64,000 nt of DNA, taken from NCBI GenBank assembly GCA_963585895.1, contig CAUZXS010005791.1, positions 706,673 to 770,672 on the forward strand, read 5' to 3'. Below are positions 1 to 11,821 of the stretch, in pieces. The notes beneath the pieces were generated by a model. The model had not been told where the DNA came from and did no database searches. It worked only from the letters and a program-made list of their open reading frames with translations. Position numbers and translations under genes: made by a program. The first letter of the stretch is position 1. Every line of letters begins with the position of its first letter. The DNA is from Sepioteuthis lessoniana. Its lineage: Eukaryota; Mollusca; Cephalopoda; Myopsida; Loliginidae.

Positions 1-182
1 AAAAGTAGGTTACTTTACTAATTTATTTAATTTTATTGAATATGATGAAGCAATGTAATTTTTTTTCTTTTCATATATCAGATGGCATCTCATTATAATT
101 TGGTTATACTAATAATGCCTTATTCAAAAAATAGAATTTTAGCAAGAATTTTTTTTCTGATTGCTTTGTTGAAAATTAAAAT

Positions 183-231
183 TTTATATATATACATATA
201 TATATGTGTGTGTGTGTGTGCGTGTAAATGA

Positions 232-296
<65 letters not shown>
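183..296. repeat. (TA)n/(TG)n microsatellite
   Basis: A short TA and TG/CG tract is followed by about 60 bp of pure AT dinucleotide. The short open frames across it on both strands are low-complexity artefacts. Confidence 0.95.
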
Positions 297-297
<1 letters not shown>

Positions 298-621
298 CTA
301 TTCTTTTTTTAAAGATAAAAGCTAAATTAAAAAACAATGAATTTTTATTATTTCTATTAACATCCATTTTATTGATATCTGATTATTCAGTATTGCATTT
401 ATATATTACAAAAATTCTGATTATGTTTATAAGATATAGATGTGTGTATGCATGTTTAACCATGACCCAATAAGAATGGCACATTATTGTAAGTTTCTTT
501 TTTAATGGAAGCAATACATTTAACTTGGAGTATAAAGTAATTTCCTGTCAAATTTGTAATTTAATGATAATTTTGTAGTGTCTGCATTCAAGCTGAAGTC
601 TTTTAATCATCCAAATTTTCA

Positions 622-740
622 GGATCAAGGGTAAAGTGGAGTAATCAAGGGAAAGGAGTTACCCCCACCCCTACACCTGGGTGTAGTAGCTATTAAAAAG
701 GGATCCCTTATGTCACCCTCAACTAAGGTCATCAACTTTT
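622..740 (+). repeat. SINE1 fragment, 3' part
   Basis: The segment from GGATCAAGGGTAAAGTGGAG to the run near CATCAAC matches the 3' bodies of copies at 32,112-32,330 (+) and 18,955-19,215 (-). The tRNA-like head is missing here. The shared block includes the phrase around AGTAGCTATT and the GTCACCC motif. Confidence 0.8.
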
Positions 741-1550
741 TTAATTAGAATACTACAGTCCTTCCTAAACAGAAGCATTAATATCATTATTGGTCACTGT
801 TACACATAGGAACCCAATAGGTTCCTGAATCATCTCATTTTTATGTAAATGTACACAAATTTTATGATTACATAATTATTTATTCATTTATATGCAACTT
901 TACTGCATAGGAATCACCATTAAGAAGAAAAGAAAGAAAAAGAAAGATAGTAATTTCATATGCAAGTTTTTATAAACTTTCACAAAAGAAGTTGTGGACA
1001 GCTTCAATAATAGCAAAACCAGTGGAGTGTAGCTACTTCTCAAAAATCAATGAGATCAAAATTGAAACCATAACTGTATCATTGTATCTAAATTATTTAT
1101 TTAAAAACTGGGTTTTTCTTTTTTTTTTAATTTTAAATGTATTATTTTTAAAATAAATATTTTTATTCGACACAGATGAAATCTTGCAAAATGATTTCTA
1201 TCTAAGTCTGATTATGTTCACTTTTTACGAACACCTTTTGAAAAGGCATAAAACCAATTCTCCCACTAACTATGAGTAAAAGTAGCATAATAAACTCTGT
1301 AGCTTTGTTGGGATCAGCTATCCATATAAAGGACAACTCTGAATTAAGGTCCCTTACTAATAAGTCATGGGCTAACATGGCAAAGTTAGGACCATAACAC
1401 TCTACAGTTTACATAAATTAGGAAATGACTTAGAAAAAGGCTGATAGGATTTGATGGAAGACAATTTCCATCTTTTTTCTACCCAGCTATAGCAAATCGG
1501 CAGAAGGACAACCTTGAATTCAAATCTCCTGCCAGTGTGGGAAGGTCATC
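741..1550. other. No gene recognised
   Basis: A+T-rich sequence with homopolymer runs. The stretch near 1,470-1,545 resembles the 3' body of the SINE2 family joined to the end of a LINE-A copy, but too weakly to call. No exon with good splice sites was seen. Confidence 0.5.
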
Positions 1551-1552
1551 AT

Positions 1553-2660
1553 TACCATCATGTCGCACTACCAGCACAGATCTCCCTGACCCTCTCCCGC
1601 CACCCTTCTCTATCATCCATTGCTTCTGGTAGGTCTTCAAGGCTACATCCTGTATTTGCACAGAGCTGTTGTATGTAGGTTCTAGCTGGTTGTCCTGCTT
1701 TTATTTGTCTATGTGAGGGTGTCCACTGGAGTACATTACTTATTAGTTTGTCCCTACTTCTCCAGCAGTGTCCCCCATGTCTGGTTCGTCTAACATGGAT
1801 AGTTTTCGTGATGGGTGGTAAGTGGCCCTACAGCAGCTGCTTTCTGGGAGGCTGCCTCTAGGACTTGTTAATTATTGCTTGCAGCATTCTTGTGTAATTG
1901 CCGTCATGTTTTTTCTCCATATGTTTAGTTAGCGACCATGTAGTGCATCCATACAGTAGTATCGATATGACCACTGCTTGGAAAAAACTGTTTCATTTTA
2001 TTGGTCACATCTGACTTCCATATGACTGATAGCCTGTTGATAGCTGTCCATGCCTTTGCTAGTCATGTGTTAATAGTCTTGATTGATGAGACACTGCTTC
2101 CTAGGTAAGAGAACTTGTCTACTAGTTTCAGAGAACTACTGTCGCCACTTTGATTAAAGCACATGTATTCCATCTCGTCTCTGTTGACATGGAGGCCTAT
2201 GCCAACAGCTTCTCATTCCAGACTATGTAGCAGGGTTTCAGCTTGGGTGGGCATATTTGCTAAAAGCGCTATGTCATTGGCGTAGTCCGCATCTGTAATT
2301 GTTTGTGCAGGGTATTTTCTGCTTCTTTCCTTTGTCAATTTGAAACTGTTGTCTTTCATTTTATCCATAGACGTTCTAAGCACATAGTCTAGACAGATGA
2401 TAAAGAGGTATGGAGCTAATGTGTCTCCTTGCAGCACACCTGCTACAATGTCGAAGTAGTCTGTGTCTCCATCCAGGGAGTGGACTTTTACTTTTGTGTT
2501 TCTATATAGCATCATTATGGCTGCAACTGTTTCTTTGGTTATACCTCAGTAGTTCTTAGCTAATCTGAGGTCACCCTTCCTTGGGAAAGTGAGGATAAAA
2601 TCCATTATTCTCTATGTTTTACAAGCCTCAGGGAACACCACAGTTTTATATTGGGCTGAG
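1553..2660 (-). mobile_element. LINE-A (RTE-type non-LTR) fragment with internal deletion
   Basis: Read on the minus strand this matches the 556-codon LINE-A frame at 52,687-54,354. It includes the RT motif B region (GVLQGDTLAPYLFIICLDYV) and a damaged motif C (YANDIALLAN instead of YADDIAILAN). The copy is 5' truncated. Reading RAKNY-stop-GI runs straight into TKETVAAI, so about 115 codons between two GI dipeptides of the parent are missing. The coding end at about 1,553 sits next to a TGA-rich tail, as in the other copies. It also carries stops and frameshifts, so it is a dead copy. Confidence 0.9.
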
Positions 2661-2825
2661 AAAAGGGCTGTTGAGATAGACGAAAATGTACTTATTAGAA
2701 TCATCTGCTTACCTGATAAGTTCATAAAAAGTTACAGGGTTGATTTTGAAAAAATGATCTGAAATTAATTTAAAAAAAAGAAAACAAGAGTCCTGTAGCT
2801 TTGAGAAGTAGTTATTTACAAAACT

Positions 2826-2935
2826 TTGCTTAGTTGTGGCACAAGGCTGGATGTATTGGGTACACAGTGAGACTCAAACACACAAGTAATGGTTTGCTAG
2901 TCTAGTTTGCTAACTATTACACCATATGAGGTGCC
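2826..2935 (-). repeat. SINE3, tRNA-derived head
   Basis: On the minus strand the sequence has a tRNA-like layout: an A-box-like TGGTGTAATAGTTAGC and a B-box-like GTTTGAGTC. It matches 54,572-54,690 in the same orientation. No cloverleaf good enough for a functional tRNA was found, so it is called a SINE head. Confidence 0.6.
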
Positions 2936-3034
2936 CTGAGGTTTTAAGAAATATCAATTTTATGTATGACTCTAATATGCTTATTGTTTTAATTGGAAAA
3001 TCATATTGTGTGAGGAAAAAAAAATTTGTGTTAA

Positions 3035-3041
<7 letters not shown>

Positions 3042-3094
<53 letters not shown>

Positions 3095-3200
3095 GTGTAT
3101 GTCTGTCCATATATATGTATGTGTGTATGTCTGTCCATATATATGTATGTGTGTATGTCTCTCTACATACATGTATGTATGTATGTATGCATGCATACAT
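3042..3200. repeat. (AT)n then (TATG)n compound microsatellite
   Basis: About 50 bp of AT dinucleotide is followed by imperfect TGTATG/TCTG/CATATA units. The Tyr/Ile- and Cys/Val-rich frames here are artefacts of the repeat. Confidence 0.95.
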
Positions 3201-3204
3201 TTGC

Positions 3205-3490
3205 TGGGTTAATGTAATGGTTATCATCATAAGAATGGATTCAGCAATGCGAGTTCAAATCCTGGACCAGGCTATTTACATTTTACATTGTGCTAATGCT
3301 CTTGGGAAAGACATGAAGCCAACAGTTCTCCCCTTAGCTATGGGAAAATTATATGGCAGACTGGGTTCTTTTGCCATGATCAGGCAACCAGTCTAAAGAA
3401 AGGAAAACTCTGAATTCAAAACCAAGTTTACTCGATAATTGACCTTGTATCAAATTTTGCCTATAGTAGAAGGGTTGGATAAATGCATAC
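3205..3490 (+). repeat. SINE2, near full length
   Basis: The tRNA-like head contains GAGTTCAAATCCTGGACC, a B-box match. It is followed by a body shared with six other places in the window: CTCTTGGGAAAGACATG, GGCAGACTGGGTTCTTT, CAACCAGTCTA, CTCTGAATTCAAA and a final GGGTTGGATAAAT. The copies at 13,505 and 39,325 are also near full length. Confidence 0.85.
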
Positions 3491-3540
3491 ATACATGCAT
3501 ATGCACACACATACATATACACATTCATACATATATATCA

Positions 3541-4190
3541 TCATCATCATCATCATCATATTATGCTGCTACCACAGATTTCCCTTACTCTTTCTTGCTA
3601 TTCATCTCTATTATCAATTCTAGCAGGTCTTTTAGACTCTATCTTGTGTCTATAGAGAGCTGTTGTAGATAAGCTCTAGTTCGTTGTCCGACACTTGCAT
3701 ATCCATGTGAAGAGAAAGTCACTTATAAGTTCAGTCTTACTTCTCTCGAATTGTCCCCAATGTCTTGTTCATCTTATTTGGATGATTTTAGTGATGGGAG
3801 GTAAGTGGCCCTGCAGCTGCTTTTTTGCGGGATGTTGCTTTCAAGATTTGTTCAATATAGCTCGTAACATTCTTATGTAATTCCTGTCATACTTTTTCTC
3901 TATACACTTAGTCAGCATCTATCTGGTGCATTTATATAATAGAATTGACATTACTGCTGCTTGGAAAAAAAATTGCATTTTATTTTATCGGATAGTTCTG
4001 ACTTCCATATGACCAATAACCTATAAATAGCAGTCCATGCTGTCACTAATTGCATATTTTTGTCATTTTCAGTAGATATGATACTGCTTCCATGGTACAC
4101 AAACTTGTTCACTAGTTTAAGAGAACCACCATTTAATTTGGAGATGTCTCCTTTTTCATTAAAACACATACTCGTATGTTTGTTTGTCAC
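3541..4190 (-). mobile_element. LINE-A 3' fragment
   Basis: A minus-strand copy of the LINE-A C-terminal region, recognisable from the stretch following the catalytic RT motif to the coding end. It begins with an (ATC)n tail at 3,541-3,559, equal to a TGA-repeat 3' tail. Such simple-repeat tails are typical of RTE-group LINEs. Reading frames such as the one at 3,951-4,190 are pieces of this dead copy. Confidence 0.85.
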
Positions 4191-4260
4191 AAGGCCAGAG
4201 ATATGGGGCTCTGAGTGAGACCTTACTATGATCTGTTAACCATTACAGCATCCAAAATGA

Positions 4261-4600
4261 TTAGACATTGTAACAAACCTAAAAATGCCAATTAAAATAG
4301 TACAATGACTCATTAACCTAATGTGTTCAGTGTTCTAACCACTAAGCTCTTACCAAGACAAGAAAGATGAACAAATTACTTGGTTCCAAAAATATAATTC
4401 TGTATGTCCTCTGAACATAGCAGATAAAGACACTATCCAAAATAGCTGCTTGTTTATCAGTTGAGTGAACAAAGAATTCATTTGAAACAAAAGCTGCCAA
4501 ATTTACTGCCTTTAGCAAACACCCCTCTCCCTCTGATTTTCTTTATTTTTTATTGTTTGTTTGTTTGTTTGTTTGTTAAAGAAGCTGTAGATTTATGGTA
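4261..4600. other. No gene recognised
   Basis: Unassigned A+T-rich sequence. It ends in a (TTTG)n tract at about 4,556-4,578. Confidence 0.5.
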
Positions 4601-4607
4601 AAAATAC

Positions 4608-4852
4608 ATGCACTCAGTGGCCAGTTTGTTTGGTGCACCACCCTCCTCACGAAAATGGATCACCCTCAAAAGAGATTGGGCTAGCAGGATGACTGTTGCT
4701 TGTTACGTAAAGCAACTAGAAAAGCCATTGAAGGATTCAGTTACTGTTCAATTAAACATTCAAGTAAGCAAAACCAGACCTAAAAAAATAAATATAATAA
4801 AAAATAAAAAAAGAAGATTTTGGCTGGTACCAAACACACCAGTTTCAGCAGC
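4608..4852. mobile_element. Possible MITE with inverted ends
   Basis: The left end carries CACTCAGTGGCC then GTTTGTTTGGTGCACCA. The right end, read on the opposite strand, carries GGTGTGTTTGGTACCA. The inverted match and the length of about 245 bp suggest a non-autonomous DNA element. The 82-residue open frame inside has no recognisable domain and is probably incidental. Confidence 0.4.
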
Positions 4853-4859
4853 TTAGAAG

Positions 4860-5985
4860 TTGATACCTTTTTGTACTTTTCATGCATGACAGTGATTAGG
4901 GTTTATATAGAATGGTGTTACAACTAAGATATATGAGGTTAGCAGCAGTTTTGTGAGCTGGAAAAAAAATAGGATTTGTTGACGAAAGAAATCAAATGGA
5001 GAATGGTAAGAATTATGCAAGCTAGCAACTGGTCTTAAACAGATAAGTAGTGAAGTAATGTGACATTAGTATGCAACCAAAAATACAGAACATATTGGTC
5101 TTAATCATATAGCATCCAAGAACCATAGAAAGTTTCTCAGAGCCAACTAAAATATGGTTAGAAAAGTTAACCCTTTCTCTAGCATTAAAAAGTTCTGTGG
5201 CCATGTGATATTACAAATCCATGTTCATTTATAATTCAAAAAATTTTTTTTTACGGTGTTGATTCTGAAAGCATGAATCTTTCTCATTGTTTTGAAGTCT
5301 AGCTGATGAAATTTCCTGTATTAAATATATATTTATCCAAACCACTCTTCTATGAGCAGTATGTGACACAAGATCAATTTTTTAAGCAGACTTACAGCTG
5401 GTTTAAATTTAGATTTTTCTTTCTCCTAGACCTGTTGCTATACCAAGACTCAAGAGCCCAGTCTATCCTATTATTTACTCTTAATTTTTGTCACTACTTT
5501 TCATCACAATGCTTTTGTTTTTAGCAGATGTATTCCTCAAAGATTAATTAGAATTTAGAATGTCTTTTTTTTTCCTTTTTTTTTTTTACTGTTGAATGGA
5601 TCTACTAAAACCTATGATAAAAATAACCAAAATTTTATGAAAGAAAAATAATTAGTTGAATATATTTGGAAGTTTTTATACTATGGAAAAAATTTTTTTT
5701 TTTTTTTTTGTTCCTGGGCTGAAAATGTTATTCCTTAATTGCTTATGCCTAAAATTAATTATTTTTCTCTTCAAACTTTGTATACAAGGAAAACATGGTG
5801 GGAGAGTATATTTGAAGTATGATATGTGAAGATAATTTGCATTATAAGTGAAAATTTCTCAAGACTACATATTTCTAAACATTTTGGTTTAATTTTAGTA
5901 CAAAATACATGTAAATTTTTATTCAAATATTGTTTTAAATGAAATGGGCGGATTTGTTCATTTTTACATAGAAAATAGCTTAATT
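4860..5985. other. No gene recognised
   Basis: A+T-rich sequence with poly-T runs at about 5,565-5,590 and 5,690-5,710. A 72-codon open frame at 5,306-5,524 has no domain and poor composition, and I do not support it. Confidence 0.5.
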
Positions 5986-5994
5986 TCTACATTT

Positions 5995-6215
5995 TTTTTT
6001 CCAAGACAGGAAAGCAAAGTTTGAAGTTTTCATACATTTACATCAGCAGTAGAAATTACTCTTTGTCACTTTGAAGAAAATTTCTCTTACATAGTGTTAT
6101 CCAGGGCAGAAAATCAAAGTTTGAAGGGAATAATGGCCATTTTCTATACATTTACACCATTAGCAAATAAGAAATGACACATACTCTGATGGAACAAAAT
6201 TTCATTTACATATTA
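5995..6215 (+). repeat. Imperfect tandem duplication of about 110 bp
   Basis: Two adjacent segments share the phrase AAGCAAAGTTTGAAG or AATCAAAGTTTGAAG, then CATACATTTACA or TATACATTTACACC, then an AAATTTC-CTTACAT or AAATTTC-ATTTACAT ending. They look like an old local duplication. Confidence 0.6.
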
Positions 6216-6234
6216 GCATTTATCTACTGATCCC

Positions 6235-6390
6235 GGCTGACCAACAAGAACTTACTAATATCAGCTTTATGCAGACACTGGATGTAGTTTGGAGGACCTG
6301 ACTGGAGCAATGGATGATAGGGATGGATAGAAAGAGAAAAATCAGGGAAATGTGTGCTCTCAGCATAACTTGATGATGATGATGTATTTT
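6235..6390 (+). mobile_element. LINE-A extreme 3' end
   Basis: On the + strand the last ~45 codons of LINE-A are recognisable (a CRHWM-like stretch corresponding to CEDTGCCPEDL, then the tryptophan-rich end). A GATGATGATG tail follows. This is a strongly 5'-truncated copy. Confidence 0.75.
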
Positions 6391-6724
6391 CCTTATTTTT
6401 AACTTGCCTCATTTTCTACCCTTCATGTGGTAATTGTTGTTTTATATTTTGTATATTTTATAACTCAGTTTTCATTCTGTATTTTTAATAGATGAATTCC
6501 TTGTCTCTGTGCAATTGGTACACTTAGTTTGAGTCCAAATTTGTGTGCCTAAAACACTGTTATTCTGATTTATAATTCTTCATATATTTTCTTTACTTTG
6601 CTCTGGTAGAGTTATATATGTTAATAGTTTTTTTTTTATATATTAGATATTCATATTTTGTTCAACTAGTGTAAATAGTTTTAAATATATTAATTTAAAA
6701 AATATTTCTCTCTCTCTATCTATC

Positions 6725-7200
6725 TCTCTCTCACTCTGCCCAGTTGGCTGGGACTGTAGAATACACTGACTGAACCTCTGCAGAGAGGTAAGACCCCGCC
6801 ACCAATGAGTGTCCTGATATGACACTAAACAATCTGATAGTAAAGTTCTAGTGATGCTGGAGCTTTGGAGAATGTGAAGCACCCCTTCATTGCCATCACA
6901 ATGGTATTACCTGATAGGGCTCTATCTATAGGTCAAATAGAACTAAACTGCATACTTATGCTAAACTGAATTACTTGAAATAGAACTGTTTTGATATTTA
7001 GACTGTGTATTTATGCTAAACTGAATTGTTTGTATTAGAACTGTTTGACTAAACTGAATAGCTTGAAATAGCAATGTTTTTGACAATTAAACTGTGTATT
7101 CATGTTGTATTGAATTGTTTGAAATCGAACTGATTATTTGTATAAAAATGGATTTGACATTAAATAACCTACAAAGGTTGATATGCCATAAAACCAAAAC
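6725..7200 (+). repeat. R1 interspersed repeat, subtype a
   Basis: One of ten copies in the window. Shared blocks are GTAGAATACACTGACT, AACCTCTGCAGAG, GACACTAAACAATCTGAT, a CCCCTTCATTGCCATC block, a TCTATCTATAGGTCAAATA block and a tail like AACCTACAAAGGTTGATATG. Subtype a starts with CAGTTGGCTGGG and has repeated ATGCTAAACTGAATT units between body and tail. Confidence 0.85.
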
Positions 7201-7499
7201 AACCAACTATCTCTCTCTCTCTCTCTTATTATCATTATCATTATCATTGAATGAAAAAATCAATCAGGAAATAAATGTTACATTTTTCCCTTATTATCCG
7301 TCCCATTTCTGGTTAGGTGAACATAAAATCAATTGGATATTAAGGGAGACATAGAAACATTTCAATAGGCCACATCAATTTAACTAGTGGGCATTAAATA
7401 ATGTTGTATTCTTTTCACTACATTGTTTTTGTGTTAATTTTAACACCATAAATAACAAATATTTGAATGGTTTGTTTGCTTACTATTTATTATCTCCAG

Positions 7500-7586
7500 A
7501 TAGGTATGTAATAACTGGAGATGAGGATGCAAGCACTTTGCTGTTTGAAAATCAATTGAAAAATTGGAAAATTTCTTTTAAACCAG
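7500..7586 (+). CDS. Candidate host exon, gene 1 (unidentified)
   Basis: An 87-bp exon sits between an acceptor (TATTATCTCCAG) and a donor (CCAG|GTAATT). Only one frame is open: two bases, 28 codons, one base, so both splice phases are the same type. The peptide begins RYVITGDEDASTLLFENQLK and ends NWKISFKP, with balanced, protein-like composition. It is single copy in the window and overlaps no repeat. The opening VITGDEDAS-TLLF loosely recalls a WD40 strand, but that is weak. I do not recognise the protein. RNA-seq evidence of splicing would be decisive. Confidence 0.6.
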
Positions 7587-7589
7587 GTA

Positions 7590-8195
7590 ATTCAAACATA
7601 ATGGAAAATAAATATAGATTATAGAAAACATACAAATACACACATTTATGTATATAAATTCTTCAAACTAGAAAAATATGTACCCTCTGCGAGCTGCAAG
7701 AATTTAAGTTTTAATGTAATAAAATATTATCTTAAATTAAAAAGACCAACAAAATTAAATATGAATGCATATAAAAAGATTAAATTTATTTTCATTTTAT
7801 TCTAATTTATTTCTTGATAAAATTTTTACATAAGATTGCTTTTAATAAGTCTGAAAATAAAATGATATTAGAAATAAATAACATTAAGTAATTATTTATC
7901 AAACCAAGTTTTATTAAAACCAGTATGCAAATTATTCACATTATATTCAAAGTAAACCTTTACATAGTGATATATAACATACTTTGCAAGATTTTAAACA
8001 CATTTATAATATGGGCTGATTTGATACAAATTCAACTCACCTCAACTTTAATAGAGACATTGTTAATTAATAAGATGCTAATTAAGATGAAATAATAATT
8101 ATTTAATAATCATTGAGCATATAACTTGAATAACTAAGGGAATTGTGACATTGGTGGTGATGTAATTTCAGTTATAGACACAATCTCCATTATAG
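7590..8195. other. No gene recognised
   Basis: Very A+T-rich presumed intronic sequence. No repeat from the families identified here. Confidence 0.5.
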
Positions 8196-8201
8196 TAAGA
8201 T

Positions 8202-8237
<36 letters not shown>

Positions 8238-9215
8238 GGTGTGATAGGTAAACTATTGTCATCTAAATTCCACAAAAACGAAAATAACTCTGACATCTCA
8301 CTGAATTAGATAAATTTACCTATCAAAAATATCTTGAAATACTATAGATTAAATTCAGAGAAATCACTATTTGCTTATGACTTCAGAATCTCCTGCAAGC
8401 ATTTCTTGCAGTCTCATTGTTTAAATTAGTAAATGCTGCCATTATCTTTGCCTTCATTTTATCTTTGATCTTGCATAGTTTTGTTGGTCTCTTGCTCAAT
8501 TGCACCGCACACACAATAATTAAGGGGATTGCAATCTGGGAAGTTCGATGACCGGATATTAGGGGTGATGCGGTCCCAAAAATCTTCTCACTTCCAGCAC
8601 TGAATTTTTCTGCTCACGTAGCAAGGTGCAGAGTCCTGTCACCAGATGTAGGGTCTTCCATCAGCCACCCTCTCAATCCAGGGAAGTACTACCTTCTCCA
8701 GTCACTTGATATAGGCCTCTGTGTTGGGTATGATAGCATGTGGGAAGATGAATGGAGGCATAATATCATTATTGTTATTGGCCACTCCAAACACCATGAT
8801 ATGGACTGAGTGTTTGTTTTTTTGTCAATATCATCTTGTGGGAATAGAGCAAGCCAACATTGTTCTGTGAGTTCACCATATGATTGTGGCTGAAATTTGT
8901 TTCATCAGAGAATAAGCAAAGCATGTTCATGTAGTGGGGATGCTTGAATTTGTTGATAAGCTTTACAATGTGGTCCTTCCTCTTGTTCTTCATGATCTGT
9001 GATAAAAATAGGATCTTTCTTATCTTATATGAGAAATAGTGAATATATTCATGCACTTCTTGATGGATAAGAAAATCAGATACTCCTACATCCTTAGCTA
9101 TAGACCTAATTGATTTACTGGGATCATTGTTAATTATGGCCTGGATCACACCAAGAGATTTGAGAGTTCTTTTCTTATCAAAGCAATCAGCTATCTTCAT
9201 AGTCACCATTGGACT

Positions 9216-9406
9216 TGTTAAACACAAAGAACTCAGATTTTAACACTCTGCATACGGAGACGCCTTTATTACACGCCTCTTCTTACACTCGCACATAAAC
9301 CAATATGGCCGTTTGTTTACTTCCTGTCATCCCATAATACCTTCTCTTCTCGAGAGTATCAGGGGAGATAATTGCTCGTCCCGTAAGCCAAGATAGAATG
9401 TTAACA
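9216..9406 (-). repeat. LTR of the copia fossil (left)
   Basis: A 191-bp terminal direct repeat bounded by TG and CA. On the element's own strand this is the 3' LTR. Confidence 0.9.
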
Positions 9407-11630
9407 CTTCCCCGCTTTTCTTTCTAATACTGAGGTGGGACATTTTAGGAGGCAACATCAAATGGCTGTCTGCAGGGAAAAAGAAAAAGACAGTTGAACA
9501 AAGATTTAAGACTGCATACTTGAAAATTAGACAGATGATTCCTTGGGTTCAGATATGAATTGGAGAATTTTGAAGGAGGGGACTCCCTTTTTTGTTAAGC
9601 TATCTGCAATTTGTTTGTCAGTGGGTATCCATGATATCTCTACAATTTCTTCTTTGCAGAACATTGTGCATGGCAAACTTTTGCAACCGAATCCTCTTTA
9701 TTCCAATTCTCTTTCTCATTCATAGTTTCACTCATTTTGTCATCAACTTCAGCATCATATTGTCCACAAGAAATAGATCCTTTTCCTGGAGTACAAATTG
9801 TTTCTCTTCTATGAACATCAGGAGATAAAAAGTTGCATTCTAGAGTAGGTAATGATTTCATCCCATTCTTGCAGATTTTTGCTGATGTAGGATTATTGAG
9901 ATCAACAAGCTGACTCTGCGCTAATGGCTTTCTGTTTGTACACTTGGCCTTGATTCTTTCCTTGGGTGCTGGCTTATACAAAGACATTTTAGAAATCCCA
10001 GAATTTGAACCACTGGTTTCCGACGCCATATTAAAATTTCCAACGATGGGTTTGGGTTCAGTCTTTTTGTAACGAATGCATAGTTCACATGAATTTGGGA
10101 GTGTTTGCAAAATTCTTATAAATTCAGGATCTGTCACTCCTGCATTTTTAACTAAGTCACATAATTTCTTACTACTATGATGACTAAATTGTCTATGTAA
10201 CTTTGTTGCAAATTTAAATTTTTTTGCCGTATTTTTAGAAGAGATTTCTTTAATAAAAGGTATGTGTTTGAACTTACGTTTGTCTGGTAGAGGTTTGGTA
10301 ATAGGAATGTAGTAATGTCCAGACGTTGTGCAGCTTAATGGAATTTTTTTTTTAACATCGTAACAGTGTCATTTTCAAAATTGAGGCAAGTTCCAACCTT
10401 TTTCATGGCGTCTTTACTCAGGAGGAGTGGAATGTCTGAGTTCACCACGTCTATGATGATACTGACTTCAATATCAGCGATAACACATGGTAGAATCACC
10501 TTGTAGAGTGAGTTCAGTTTATTCCCATCGCCAAATTTAAAGGTTCTCACTCCTTTTCTTTTTACTATTTTTTTCTTTTGTGCATCCGTTAATGTTTCAA
10601 GAAAACATTTATACCATTTTGTTCCACAAACGGTGCTGGATACACCACTATCTAGAACCGCAGAGCCTAGTGTCTCACCCAAAAAAAGGTCTCCGCCATT
10701 CTTACGTTTTTGCTGACTCATTAAGACGACGTGCGACATGGATAAATCTTCCTCTATTTCGACACCATCTTTCTTCCTGCTACTATGACCATAAGGACAA
10801 TCATAAGACCAGTGAAACCTGCAGCCACAATTAAAACATACTGTAATGTTACCTGTTCGGTCTCGCGGATTTAACTTTTTGTTCGTGGAGCGTGTTTTAT
10901 TCTTATATCCCTGTTGTCTTCCAGTGCGGTTTATCTTTTCTCGCGAATTATTTAAACGCGAATCACGTCGATATGAGGAGCGGCCATAATATACTGCAGT
11001 AGGGTCCATTTGGTTATCTTCTGTATAGTTAACGATATCCATTTCGGTTTTTTTCACGACAGGTGAAGTATTGGGTGATGAATCGCTAGAAGAATGTCCA
11101 TGCATAATCTTCCGTAACTGTTTCGACATGGAAGATAGCGTTAATTCGCTGACTGTAGCTTTGACCAAGTTCTCGTTATCCGAGGTGATATTGGCACTCT
11201 TTAGTGCTCTGAATGCGAGTACAGGTTCTAGTAAAAGAATGTTAAAGTCTTTTAATTTGGCGACAAGTCAGCCAAATTCAATCAAAAAATCTTCTAATGA
11301 TGTCCCAGGCAGTCTCTGATAATTTTCAAATGTTTCGTATGCTCGAAAGGCAGACTGGTTTATATCTTCCAGAAAAAGTGTATCCAGTTTTTCATATAAC
11401 TTTTTCATTCCATCCTCAGAATTAAGAACCGCAATGTCTACTTCCAAAACAGCCTCTCTTGCTGTTCCTTCCAATGACAAAAACACCATGAGGGCTCTTT
11501 TCGTTTTATCCAGTGAACTGGCTCATTCCCATATTAACATTTCCTTCCGCCATGTACTGTATTTATCTTTAAGCAATGCGGGTGGAGGAAAATACTTAGA
11601 AGCCATAGTGTCTTTTAGCTCTGCTACCAT

Positions 11631-11821
11631 TGTTAAACACAAAGAACTCAGACTTTAACACTCTGTATTTGGAGACGCCTTTATTACATGCCTCCTCTTA
11701 CACTCACACATAAACCAATTTGGCCGTTTGTTTACTTCCTGTCATCCCATAATGCCTTCTCTTCTCGAGAGTATCAGGGGAGATAATTGCTCGTCCCGTA
11801 AGCCAAGATAGAATGTTAACA
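11631..11821 (-). repeat. LTR of the copia fossil (right)
   Basis: The second 191-bp terminal repeat, about 95% identical by eye to the left one. On the element's own strand this is the 5' LTR. Confidence 0.9.

Larger units (their letters stand above)
9216..11821 (-). mobile_element. Ty1/copia-type LTR element fossil inside the mariner
   Basis: Flanking LTRs (9,216-9,406 and 11,631-11,821, 191 bp each) start TGTTA and end TAACA. An identical 5-bp duplication GGACT lies at 9,211-9,215 and 11,822-11,826. Parts visible on the minus strand are gag (about 11,490-10,800, with a C-x2-C-x4-H-x4-C knuckle CFNCGCRFHWSYDC), an aspartic protease with LDSG near residue 170 of the frame at 11,168-10,335, and an integrase-type HHCC head (about 10,230-10,060). 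The gag-protease-HHCC order supports copia over gypsy. I recognise no reverse transcriptase. The element is broken, with several breaks. By eye the LTRs differ at about 9 of 191 positions, so it is moderately young. Confidence 0.85.

Noticed and set aside
2926-3396. Long Tyr/Ile- and Cys/Val-rich open frames over AT and TATG tracts (also near 228, 21,246, 32,278, 41,701, 43,211, 58,755)
   Set aside because: They are produced by dinucleotide and tetranucleotide repeats; both strands are open and no domain or splice support exists.
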